From the NCBI RefSeq assembly GCF_002754245.1, contig NZ_PEEX01000001.1:1902001-1966000 (forward strand): DNA of 64,000 nucleotides, in the 5' to 3' direction. Position 1 is the first letter of the stretch; every line of letters starts with the position of its first letter. Below are positions 8,873 through 16,493 of the stretch, piece after piece. Source of the DNA: Chryseobacterium sp. 52. GTDB lineage: Bacteria > Bacteroidota > Bacteroidia > Flavobacteriales > Weeksellaceae. The position numbers and the translations under genes were made by a program. The notes beneath the pieces are model-generated. The model did not search any database. It was not told the DNA's origin and saw nothing but the letters and a program-made list of their open reading frames with translations.

Positions 8873-10969
8873 ATGAAAAAGCTAAATATTGGAGTACTTG
8901 CCCTTTCCGGCATTGTATTTTTAAACTCATGCGGAACGGCGAAAACTGTAGGAACAGAAACCAAAACTGAAACTGCGGCCGTCATTGCAGAACCTGTGAA
9001 ACAAGAAGTAAAAGAAGAGGGGATCAATTTATCTTTTATGGATAAAAATGTTCGCCCGCAGGATGACTTTTTTAGCTACGTAAACGGAAATTGGGTGAAA
9101 ACTACTCAGATTCCGTCAGATAAAGCGAGCTGGGGTTCTTTCAATGCTTTGAGAGAAAATGTGGATGATGCTTCTCTGGATATTCTGAACAAAATTTTAT
9201 CCGAAAACTATTCTGAAGGGTCTGAAGGACAGAAAATCCAGAACCTCTATGCATCTTTCATGGATGTCAACAAAAGAAACGCAGACGGACTGGCTCCTAT
9301 CAAAGGAGATTTAGCAAAAATTGAAGCCATCAAAAATCTGAATGACCTGCAGAAATACCTTCTTGAAGCCACTAAATTAGGCGATAATTCTTTCTATGGA
9401 TGGAGAGTAGGTGCGGATATGAAGAATTCTAAAATGAATGCAGTATATCTTGGCGGTCCGGATCTGGGATTAGGAAGAGATTACTATCAGAAGGCAAATG
9501 ATGCCAATACCAAAACATTAGCAGAGTACCAGACTTATGTAGGGAAAATGTTCGATGTTTTAGGTAATAAAAATTCTGCACAGGCTGCACAGAATGTGGT
9601 TACATTTGAAAAACAGCTTGCCAATTATCTATTGACATTGGAACAGAACAGAGATGCTAATCTAAGATACAATCCTAAAAATGTAACTGAACTTTCAGGA
9701 TTGGTTAAAAATATTAACCTTGCTCAATATCTGAAAGAGGCAGGGGTAAATACAGACAAGGTAATCGTTGGTGAACTGAAATACTACCAGAATATGGATC
9801 AGTTCCTCACAGAAAAAAACCTTCCGCTTTTAAAAGATTATTTAAAATATCATTTGATCAACGGAAACGCCAGCAATCTTGATGATAAGCTGGAGCAGAT
9901 CAGATTTGATTTCTATTCAAAATATCTTCAGGGTCAGAAAGAGCAGCGTCCAATGGATAAAAGAGGTCTTGCTCTTGTCAATGGTGTTCTTGGTGAGGCT
10001 TTCGGGAAATTATATGTAGAAAAATATTTTACTCCTGAAGCGAAAGCTCAGATGGAAACGTATATTGATTACCTTTTAAAATCATTCAAACAGCATATCA
10101 GTGATATGGACTGGATGTCTGCAGATACTAAAGTTAAAGCTCAGGAAAAGCTTTCTAAATTCACGGTAAAAATTGCTTATCCGGACAAATGGAAGGATTA
10201 TACCCAATTAAAAGTAGAATCTCCAAAACAGGGAGCAACATTATATTCCAACTTACAGAATGTTTCCGCCTGGCAATATCAGAGAAGTTTGGATAAAGTA
10301 GGAAAACCTGTTGACAAAACAGAATGGGGAATGTCTCCACAGACTGTGAACGCGTACTACAACGGATCAAACAACGAGATTGTTTTCCCTGCAGCGATCC
10401 TTCAGCCTCCTTTCTATAATCCTAAAGCCGATGCAGCCGTAAATTTCGGAGGTATCGGAGCCGTTATCGGACACGAAATTTCTCACGGATTTGATGACAG
10501 TGGTTCCCGTTTTGACGGTGATGGAAACCTAAACAACTGGTGGACAGATGCAGACCGTAAAAACTTTGATGCAAAAGTAGGGCAGCTGGCAGCTCAGTAC
10601 AGCGCTTACGAACCGGTAAAAGGAAGCTTTGTGAACGGTAAATTTACAAGTGGTGAAAATATCGGTGACCTTGGTGGGGTAGCAGTAGCCTATGATGCAC
10701 TTCAGATGTATTTAAAAGATAAAGGAAATCCGGGTGTAATTAGCGGATTTACTCAGGATCAGAGATTCTTTATGAGCTGGGCAACCGTTTGGAGAACAAA
10801 ATCTACCGATCAGTATATGATTAACCAGGTGAAGACAGATCCACACTCTCCGGGAGTGTTCAGGGCATTCGGTCCGCTGGTAAATCAGGATGCATTTAAT
10901 AAAGCATTTGATATAAAGCCTGGAGACAAAATGTACAAAGCGCCTCAGGACAGAATAAAAATTTGGTAA
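8873..10969 (+). CDS. M13-family zinc metallopeptidase lipoprotein, paralogue 2
   Basis: A 698-residue close paralogue of the preceding gene, but with a lipobox (FLNSC, Cys about residue 20) instead of a plain signal peptide, so it is predicted to be membrane-anchored. The active site is intact: HEISH near residue 533 and ENIGDLGG near 594. The two proteins align over their whole length, including the C-terminus ending APQDRIKIW versus APADRIKIW. Sequence divergence is well spread, which shows an old duplication and not an assembly artefact. The different anchoring suggests one soluble periplasmic or secreted enzyme and one lipid-anchored enzyme. The substrate is unknown. Confidence 0.95.
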   Translation: MKKLNIGVLALSGIVFLNSCGTAKTVGTETKTETAAVIAEPVKQEVKEEGINLSFMDKNVRPQDDFFSYVNGNWVKTTQIPSDKASWGSFNALRENVDDASLDILNKILSENYSEGSEGQKIQNLYASFMDVNKRNADGLAPIKGDLAKIEAIKNLNDLQKYLLEATKLGDNSFYGWRVGADMKNSKMNAVYLGGPDLGLGRDYYQKANDANTKTLAEYQTYVGKMFDVLGNKNSAQAAQNVVTFEKQLANYLLTLEQNRDANLRYNPKNVTELSGLVKNINLAQYLKEAGVNTDKVIVGELKYYQNMDQFLTEKNLPLLKDYLKYHLINGNASNLDDKLEQIRFDFYSKYLQGQKEQRPMDKRGLALVNGVLGEAFGKLYVEKYFTPEAKAQMETYIDYLLKSFKQHISDMDWMSADTKVKAQEKLSKFTVKIAYPDKWKDYTQLKVESPKQGATLYSNLQNVSAWQYQRSLDKVGKPVDKTEWGMSPQTVNAYYNGSNNEIVFPAAILQPPFYNPKADAAVNFGGIGAVIGHEISHGFDDSGSRFDGDGNLNNWWTDADRKNFDAKVGQLAAQYSAYEPVKGSFVNGKFTSGENIGDLGGVAVAYDALQMYLKDKGNPGVISGFTQDQRFFMSWATVWRTKSTDQYMINQVKTDPHSPGVFRAFGPLVNQDAFNKAFDIKPGDKMYKAPQDRIKIW

Positions 10970-10993
10970 TAGAACCAAAAATTGTTAGAAAAG

Positions 10994-11023
10994 AAAAACG
11001 CATCAGAAATGATGCGTTTTTTA
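10994..11023 (+). terminator. Rho-independent terminator after M13 paralogue 2
   Basis: An 11-bp perfect stem AAAAACGCATC/GATGCGTTTTT with a 6-nt loop and a T-run. Confidence 0.88.
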
Positions 11024-11240
11024 TTTATTTTTTCATAGTTTAGTGACATCGTAAAGTCATGATTTTACGACATATATATTGTGGGTTAAATTAAATATTT
11101 CAAGAAAAATCTTGACAAAATTTTGTATGTTACAGTTTTTTTTTAAATTTAAGCATTGGATTGGTAATTTATTTGATTCATCAGTAAATTACTCAAAAAC
11201 AGATCCAAACCAAAATCAGAAATCTCAAAATAATAATAAT

Positions 11241-11687
11241 ATGGCAATGTTTAATTATGGTGTTGGCGGCAACGAAGTAAAAGTAGACGCTAATGAAGCT
11301 ATTCAGGAAATACAGGAAAACAAATCGCTGATAGTGAGCCAGCTTACTACAGATGAATCTTATACCCCTGAAATTGTAACAGGATTAAAAACTGTGGACG
11401 ACGTTTTCAGGCATTTTCAACCTTCCGTAGCTGTACAGCATGAAACTGAAGAAGGAAGTGTTGTAGAAGAGGAATTCCGTTTTCAGAATCTTGCAGACTT
11501 CACACCCAAAAATCTTACTCAGAAATCAGACTATTTACAGCAGCTGAGCATGGAACAGGAGCAGTACAATAAAATCGTACGTCAACTGAAGACCAACAAA
11601 ATTCTGCGTAATATGCTGGAGAACGATCAGACCAGAGCTGCGTTCATCGAAGTATTGAAAGATGTGGCACAAGAACTTGAAAAATAA
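11241..11687 (+). CDS. tssB: Type VI secretion sheath protein TssB (subtype iii)
   Basis: A 148-residue protein starting at the ATG at 11241 (MAMFNYGVGG). An in-frame TTG at 11079 would add an unlikely AT-rich N-terminus and is rejected. The body (VDDVFRHFQPSV, EEFRFQNLADFTPKNL, TNKILRNMLENDQ) matches the small sheath subunit of the Bacteroidota T6SS. TssB and TssC co-assemble into the cytoplasmic contractile sheath that fires the Hcp tube. tssC follows after 21 bp, so the two form an operon. No other tss gene (baseplate, TssK, ClpV, Hcp, VgrG) lies in the window, so they must be elsewhere if the system works. Confidence 0.88.
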   Translation: MAMFNYGVGGNEVKVDANEAIQEIQENKSLIVSQLTTDESYTPEIVTGLKTVDDVFRHFQPSVAVQHETEEGSVVEEEFRFQNLADFTPKNLTQKSDYLQQLSMEQEQYNKIVRQLKTNKILRNMLENDQTRAAFIEVLKDVAQELEK

Positions 11688-11708
11688 TTATTTACACTAA
11701 ATCAAATC

Positions 11709-13070
11709 ATGGATAGCAAATTACAGGCGCAAGAAAGCCAACAGCAGGGTCAGCAGCAACAGTCAGGGCAGCCGAAAGGTAACCCGCTTGCAGAGCTTAA
11801 TAAAATGGGAGGTTTTGGCTTTGTTGAATCCGTTGTAGACGGTATCGCCAATATGAACCCAACAAGAAAAGCCAGAAAAGAAATTTTCCTGACTGACAGC
11901 AATAAAACAGATGAACGAAAAGAACTTCTTCAGAAAATAAACCTTTGGGTAAGTCTTTTGGAAGGAAACGAATCTGCAGATAAAATGGCAGATACCTGCA
12001 AAACAAAAGCGCAGGCAGCCGATCAGAATTTAAAAACCAATTTAAAAAATACACTGGATGCAGTACGTTTGTTGGAAACCAACTACAGAACTGTAGCCCA
12101 ATTCTATAAAAATACAGAATTGGATAAAGTGGACAATGTAAGCATTGTTAATGCAAGTCTTGAACAGGTTTCAGATTTGGATAATCCTTTATTCATTGAT
12201 GCTATTTCCGAAGAATTCAAAAATTATTACGACCGTTTAGATCTTAGAGACAACTATTCTCTTTTGGCAATACCAGGATATTTAGGGTCAAATAAAGTCA
12301 TTGAAAAATGGGCGAAGATCTGTAACGAGAACAAAGTAATGTTGGTTACCGATTTCGCAAACCTTGATAAGCCGGATGATGTAGTAGACTTATTCCACTC
12401 TGCAAACCTTACGGGCGGTGAGCTTCACAGAAGTAATGTTATTATGACCTGTAACTGGCTTGTTGGTAGAGGAAAAGCTGAAGAAGTAGGAGAAGAAGAA
12501 AACGTAGAACTTCCACCTTCCACTTCATTAGCAGGAAAGATCCACAAAACTTTGATGTCTCAAGTGGCAGCAGGTAAAAAACATGGTAATATCAACGAAG
12601 TAGATGCCGTAAAATTCGAATTGAAGAAAAGTGAAATTTCTCAGTTGGAAAAAATGGGTCTGGTTCCTATGGTTAATGAGTATGGAAAGATTATGGCGTT
12701 CTCTGCGAAGACCTTATTCACAGGAGACAATATTGGACTTCAAACGTATTCAGTAGTACGTGTATTCGACTATGTCACTAAAGTATTGCTCGACTTCCTG
12801 AACAGAAGAGCCTTCGAAAACTGGAATGCTAAGAATGAAGATGATCTGAGAAGACAGATCGTAACATTCCTGGACAACATCAAAGGTCCGGATAAACTTA
12901 TTGAAAAGTTCAAAATCGTTCGTTTCGAACAGGACAGAGTAAATAAAGACAGAGTATGGCTTGATATCCGTATGACCCCTTATTTCCCTACAAAAAGTTT
13001 CGTTATTAAATTAGACGGGCACAAAGGAGATGATGGTAACGAATGGGAATCACAATATACTCAGGAATAA
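11709..13070 (+). CDS. tssC: Type VI secretion sheath protein TssC (subtype iii)
   Basis: A 453-residue large sheath subunit. A Gln-rich N-terminal tail (about residues 5-20) is followed by the sheath core, with GFVESVVDGIANMNP, RKEIFLTDSNK, NYSLLAIPGYLGSNKVIEKW, a Gly-rich LTGGELHRSNVIMTCNWL segment, and a conserved C-terminal region ending RMTPYFPTKSFVIKLDG. These match the Bacteroidota TssC family (the PF17541-type sheath). It pairs with TssB just upstream and is followed by a strong terminator at 13093, making tssBC a two-gene transcription unit. It acts in the cytoplasm, where the sheath contracts and is recycled by an unfoldase in other systems. Confidence 0.9.
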   Translation: MDSKLQAQESQQQGQQQQSGQPKGNPLAELNKMGGFGFVESVVDGIANMNPTRKARKEIFLTDSNKTDERKELLQKINLWVSLLEGNESADKMADTCKTKAQAADQNLKTNLKNTLDAVRLLETNYRTVAQFYKNTELDKVDNVSIVNASLEQVSDLDNPLFIDAISEEFKNYYDRLDLRDNYSLLAIPGYLGSNKVIEKWAKICNENKVMLVTDFANLDKPDDVVDLFHSANLTGGELHRSNVIMTCNWLVGRGKAEEVGEEENVELPPSTSLAGKIHKTLMSQVAAGKKHGNINEVDAVKFELKKSEISQLEKMGLVPMVNEYGKIMAFSAKTLFTGDNIGLQTYSVVRVFDYVTKVLLDFLNRRAFENWNAKNEDDLRRQIVTFLDNIKGPDKLIEKFKIVRFEQDRVNKDRVWLDIRMTPYFPTKSFVIKLDGHKGDDGNEWESQYTQE

Positions 13071-13092
13071 TAAAAAACCAATTTTAAATAAT

Positions 13093-13121
13093 AAAACCGA
13101 TGCATTTTACATCGGTTTTTT
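13093..13121 (+). terminator. Rho-independent terminator after tssC
   Basis: A 10-bp perfect stem AAAACCGATG/CATCGGTTTT with a 7-nt loop, ending in a T-run 13 bp before the next start codon. Confidence 0.88.
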
Positions 13122-13134
13122 ACTGCCAATTCAT

Positions 13135-13608
13135 ATGAAAATTAATGTGATCAAAAAAAGTGTAAGCTTCTTTCTGCCTCTACTCCTGATGATTGTATTA
13201 TCCGGATGTGAAAAAAAATACCAGGAGCCGGACCATTATGCGGTGGATCTTTTTAAAGATGAGCGCCATGAAGGAAGAGCGTATATCATGAACGAAGAAG
13301 AATGTTTTGACGGCAGTGAGCTCGTTATTACAAGTTCAAATGTAAAACTGGCCGACAGCTCAAAAGGAAGAGGGAAATCATTCTTTCTTTATAAAGTAAG
13401 ATCCGGAAAGATGCTGAAATCAATAAGAGATTCAACAGTAGATTATCCCTTTATGTTCCTTTCAGATCAGAGACTTAAGCTTAAAAATGACTCCATTTAT
13501 CTCTATCTTAAAAAACTTGAAGGCTATCGTTTTATTGCTGCAGAAAGAAATCTTAAATATAAGTGGCTGAAGGCTGCTCCGGTATATTCTGTTAAAAAGG
13601 ATAAATAA
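13135..13608 (+). CDS. Small lipoprotein of unknown function
   Basis: A 157-residue protein starting at the ATG at 13135. The signal peptide ends in a clear lipobox LSGC (Cys about residue 24), so it is membrane-anchored. The mature part is basic and charged (FKDERHEGRAYIMNEEEC, LKLKNDSIYLYLKKLEGYRF) and I recognise no domain. The gene begins only 13 bp after the tssBC terminator, so it may be read by leaky read-through or by an unseen promoter. Its position suggests, but does not show, a link with the T6SS genes. A longer in-frame start at 13030 would run through the terminator and is rejected. Confidence 0.7.
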   Translation: MKINVIKKSVSFFLPLLLMIVLSGCEKKYQEPDHYAVDLFKDERHEGRAYIMNEEECFDGSELVITSSNVKLADSSKGRGKSFFLYKVRSGKMLKSIRDSTVDYPFMFLSDQRLKLKNDSIYLYLKKLEGYRFIAAERNLKYKWLKAAPVYSVKKDK

Positions 13609-13611
13609 TTT

Positions 13612-13619
13612 TATCTTTG
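13612..13619 (+). promoter_or_regulatory. -7 box TATCTTTG, probable mutY promoter
   Basis: A perfect TAnnTTTG match just after the lipoprotein stop, 200 bp upstream of the mutY start. An inverted-repeat element (13674-13759) sits between the box and the gene. No TTG lies at the right spacing. Confidence 0.35.
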
Positions 13620-13673
13620 CCACACGGGAAATGAAGAGCTTGTCAATTTTTTCAATAAAATGATAAAAATATT

Positions 13674-13759
13674 CTTCGGCTCCGCTCAGCATAACCATCT
13701 ACGGTTATGTGGCTACAAAGCGGGGAGTAGTAGAGCTGTCATGCTGAGCGAAGTCGAAG
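13674..13759. repeat. Imperfect inverted-repeat intergenic element
   Basis: The 19-bp arms 13674-13692 and 13741-13759 are inverted copies with two mismatches (arm cores CGCTCAGCAT and ATGCTGAGCG). Inside is a smaller hairpin, ATAACC (13691-13696) with GGTTAT (13703-13708). It resembles the short palindromic, REP- or MITE-like elements common between flavobacterial genes. There is no ORF, and it is not followed by a T-run, so it is not a simple terminator. Confidence 0.65.
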
Positions 13760-13818
13760 CATGGTAAAAAGAATTACAGTTAATAATTCCCTGGAATTAC
13801 TATAAACAGATAAGGTTT

Positions 13819-14853
13819 TTGGAAAGAGATAATAAAAGTTCAGAATTTCTTCATATTGGAAATAAACTGCTGGGCTGGTACGGAAAAAATGCAAGAGATC
13901 TGCCTTTCAGACAGACAAAAGACCCTTACAAGATCTGGATCTGCGAAATCGTTTTTCAGCAGACAAGGATCAGTCAGGGATTGAATCATTACAATAATTT
14001 CATTAAAAGATTTCCCGATGTAAAAACTCTGGCTGAATCTGAAGAAGATGAAGTGCTGCTGTATTGGAAAGGCCTTGGGTATTACTCAAGAGCGATTAAT
14101 ATCCATAAGGCATCACAGCAGATTATGGACGATTATCAGGGAAGCTTTCCCGATCAGTATGAAGAGATTTTAAAACTAAAAGGAGTAGGGAAATATACAG
14201 CTGCTGCAGTATCAAGCATCTGCTTCGGAGGGAGAATGCCGGCTGTTGATGGCAATTTTTACCGCGTTTTAAGTCGTATTTTTGCAGATAATTTTGACAT
14301 TTCCAATTCAAGGGCCTTTTCTTATTTTTCTGAACTTGCTGCCCTCGTTATGCCTGAAAATGTGGGTGATTTTAATCAGGCCATGATGGATCTGGGCTCA
14401 GAGGTCTGTAAGCCGAAAAAACCTCTCTGTGGCGAATGTCCGGTGAATGATGACTGCCTGGCATTTTCTTTAGACAAAACATCTGAATATCCTGTCAAAA
14501 CAAAAAAAATCAAAACAGAAGATCTCGCTCTTACCTATTATTTTGTACACAGAAACGGTCAGTTTTTGATCCGCCAAAGGACAGATGATTTCATCTGGAA
14601 GAAATTATTTGAGTTTCCATCCGTCATTTCTGCAGAACTTGAACCCTTTGTCAGGAATGTAAAAACAATTACCCATAAACTAACCCATAAGAATCTGACT
14701 ATTGAAATTTCAGACGTTGAGGTCGATTCTGAGGCTATATGGAAGAGCTTTGCAGCAGAAAATAAGTACCTCATTACAGACTTTGAAGCCTCAAACGATA
14801 AATCTTTTCCCAAGCCTCTGGAAAACTACATTCAAAACTCACTGAAAGACTGA
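13819..14853 (+). CDS. mutY: A/G-specific adenine glycosylase MutY
   Basis: A 344-residue base-excision repair glycosylase that removes adenine mispaired with 8-oxoguanine. Visible features are the catalytic Glu in WICEIVFQQTR (near 41), a helix-hairpin-helix LKGVGKYTAA (near 119), the catalytic Asp in VDGNFYRVLSR (near 143), and the [4Fe-4S] cluster motif C-x6-C-x2-C-x5-C (residues about 197-213). A NUDIX-like C-terminal domain (about 235-344) recognises 8-oxoG in the family. No ATG is available; TTG at 13819 gives the usual family start. Next downstream is gldD. The ssb and gldE genes that often sit between mutY and gldD in flavobacteria are not there. Confidence 0.93.
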   Translation: MERDNKSSEFLHIGNKLLGWYGKNARDLPFRQTKDPYKIWICEIVFQQTRISQGLNHYNNFIKRFPDVKTLAESEEDEVLLYWKGLGYYSRAINIHKASQQIMDDYQGSFPDQYEEILKLKGVGKYTAAAVSSICFGGRMPAVDGNFYRVLSRIFADNFDISNSRAFSYFSELAALVMPENVGDFNQAMMDLGSEVCKPKKPLCGECPVNDDCLAFSLDKTSEYPVKTKKIKTEDLALTYYFVHRNGQFLIRQRTDDFIWKKLFEFPSVISAELEPFVRNVKTITHKLTHKNLTIEISDVEVDSEAIWKSFAAENKYLITDFEASNDKSFPKPLENYIQNSLKD

Positions 14854-14885
14854 AATTTGTCTCCCAAAATCTAAAATCTAATTTG

Positions 14886-14893
14886 TACTTTTG
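14886..14893 (+). promoter_or_regulatory. -7-like box TACTTTTG at gldD start
   Basis: A perfect TAnnTTTG match ending 4 bp before the gldD ATG at 14898; a TTG lies 26 bp upstream. If used, the transcript would be nearly leaderless. Confidence 0.35.
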
Positions 14894-14897
14894 CAAA

Positions 14898-15455
14898 ATG
14901 ATAAAAAACGTCATTTTTATTTTTGTGTCACTGCTTTTAATTTCTTGTGGAAAAGATCATGTCCCAAAACCTTATGGGGAACTCCGCCTGGAGTATCCGG
15001 CACCGAAATATCAGAAATTTGAAAACAACTGCGCATATACTTTTGAATATTCAGATCTGGCATCCATTACTGATGCTAAAAAACCATGCTGGTATTACCT
15101 GAATTACCCCAAAATGAAAGCAAAGCTCTTTGTGACATATTACCCGATTCAAAATGACTTTGCAGAACATATTAAGGAAACCGAAAAAATGGTCTATGAA
15201 CATACCATTAAAGCAAGTTCCATAGACACCAAATCTTTTGAATACCCTGACAAAAAGGTATATGGAAATTTCTATGAACTGAAAGGACAGAGTGCCTCCA
15301 ATCTTCAATTTTACATTACAGACAGCACAAAACACTTTGTGACTGCTTATTTATACTTTAATACAAGACCGAAACCGGATTCTTTAGCTCCTGCAGTGAA
15401 TTATATCAAAAATGATATGAAACACCTGCTGGACACTTTCGAATGGAAAAATTAA
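14898..15455 (+). CDS. gldD: Gliding motility lipoprotein GldD
   Basis: A 185-residue lipoprotein: the signal peptide ends in LLISC (Cys about residue 17). The mature region has the GldD pattern KPYGELRLEYPAPKYQKF, then CAYTFEYSD, CWYYLNYPKMKAKLFVTYYP, and a C-terminal ITDSTKHFVTAYLYF strand. GldD is needed for flavobacterial gliding and is associated with the type IX secretion/motility machinery; its exact role is unknown. The ATG at 14898 is preferred over an in-frame TTG at 14883. It lies 44 bp after mutY, the usual flavobacterial neighbour, and 27 bp before a PfkB kinase gene. Confidence 0.92.
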   Translation: MIKNVIFIFVSLLLISCGKDHVPKPYGELRLEYPAPKYQKFENNCAYTFEYSDLASITDAKKPCWYYLNYPKMKAKLFVTYYPIQNDFAEHIKETEKMVYEHTIKASSIDTKSFEYPDKKVYGNFYELKGQSASNLQFYITDSTKHFVTAYLYFNTRPKPDSLAPAVNYIKNDMKHLLDTFEWKN

Positions 15456-15482
15456 TTTACTTTAAAATACATTGAAAAATAT

Positions 15483-16406
15483 ATGAAACTTTTAGTTGTA
15501 GGAAGCGTTGCATTTGATGCAATCGAAACACCATTTGGTAAAACTGATAAAATTTTAGGAGGTGCAGCCACTTATATTAGCATCACTTCATCTATTTTAG
15601 GCGTTAAATCTGGTATTGTTTCTGTTGTTGGAGGAGATTTCCCGCAGGAGCACCTTGATATGTTCACAGACAGAGAAGTAAATATTGAAGGAATTGAGAT
15701 CGTAAAAGAAGGAAAAACATTCTTCTGGTCCGGAAAATACCACAATGATTTAAATACCAGAGATACTTTGGTGACAGAAGTGAACGTTTTGGAAAATTTT
15801 GATCCTAAAATTCCAGATTCTATGCAGGATGCGGAGATTCTTCTTCTTGGAAACCTGCACCCTGGCGTTCAGTTATCCGTATTGGAGAAAATGAACAAGC
15901 GTCCTAAACTGGTGATCCTTGATACCATGAACTTCTGGATGGATTCAGCCTGGGATATTCTGATGGATATGATCGCTAAAACAGATGTTATTACGATCAA
16001 TGATGAAGAGGCAAGACAGCTTTCCGGAGAATATTCTTTGGTAAAAGCAGCTAAAAAGATCCATACTATGGGTCCTGACTACGTTATCATCAAGAAAGGA
16101 GAGCACGGAGCTCTGCTTTTCCACGACAATAAAGTATTTGCTATCCCTGCGCTTCCATTGGAAGACGTTTTCGATCCTACCGGAGCCGGAGACACTTTTG
16201 CAGGAGGTTTTGCAGCTTATCTTGCTAAAAAAGGAAAAGTTGATTTTGAAACCATGAAGTCTGCTTTGATCGTAGGTTCAGCGATGGCTTCATTCACTGT
16301 TGAGAAATTTGGAACAGAAAGAATTGAAGAAGTAACGGAATCTGATATGTTCGACAGATTAAGACAATTCAAAGAATTAACGACATTCGATATCGAACTG
16401 CAATAA
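15483..16406 (+). CDS. PfkB-family sugar/nucleoside kinase
   Basis: A 307-residue ribokinase-fold kinase. It opens with LLVVGSVAFDAIETP and carries the GGAATYIS substrate loop near residue 28 and the PfkB signature DPTGAGDTFAGGF (about 230-242), whose Asp is the catalytic base. It transfers phosphate from ATP to a sugar or nucleoside in the cytoplasm. The specificity cannot be read from sequence; neighbours (gldD, a periplasmic isomerase) give no pathway. It is a different subgroup from the fructokinase-like enzyme at 43444. Confidence 0.88.
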   Translation: MKLLVVGSVAFDAIETPFGKTDKILGGAATYISITSSILGVKSGIVSVVGGDFPQEHLDMFTDREVNIEGIEIVKEGKTFFWSGKYHNDLNTRDTLVTEVNVLENFDPKIPDSMQDAEILLLGNLHPGVQLSVLEKMNKRPKLVILDTMNFWMDSAWDILMDMIAKTDVITINDEEARQLSGEYSLVKAAKKIHTMGPDYVIIKKGEHGALLFHDNKVFAIPALPLEDVFDPTGAGDTFAGGFAAYLAKKGKVDFETMKSALIVGSAMASFTVEKFGTERIEEVTESDMFDRLRQFKELTTFDIELQ

Positions 16407-16464
16407 ATAAGTGTTTTTAAGAAATATTTATAATAAAAAATTTAGACTAATTGGTTAAGAATTC

Positions 16465-16472
16465 TAAATTTG
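16465..16472 (+). promoter_or_regulatory. -7 box TAAATTTG upstream of SurA-like gene
   Basis: A perfect TAnnTTTG match 21 bp before the ATG at 16494. TTG at 16451 leaves only an 11-bp spacer. Confidence 0.45.
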
Positions 16473-16493
16473 CAACTTGTTTAAAATAGTAAA

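Noticed and set aside
6511..10969. M13 pair as an assembly duplication
   Set aside because: The copies differ throughout the coding sequence and have different signal sequences and separate terminators.
11079..11240. Upstream in-frame extension of tssB from TTG
   Set aside because: The added residues are AT-driven and low-complexity, unlike the conserved MAMFNYGVGG start, and the region is better read as promoter and leader.
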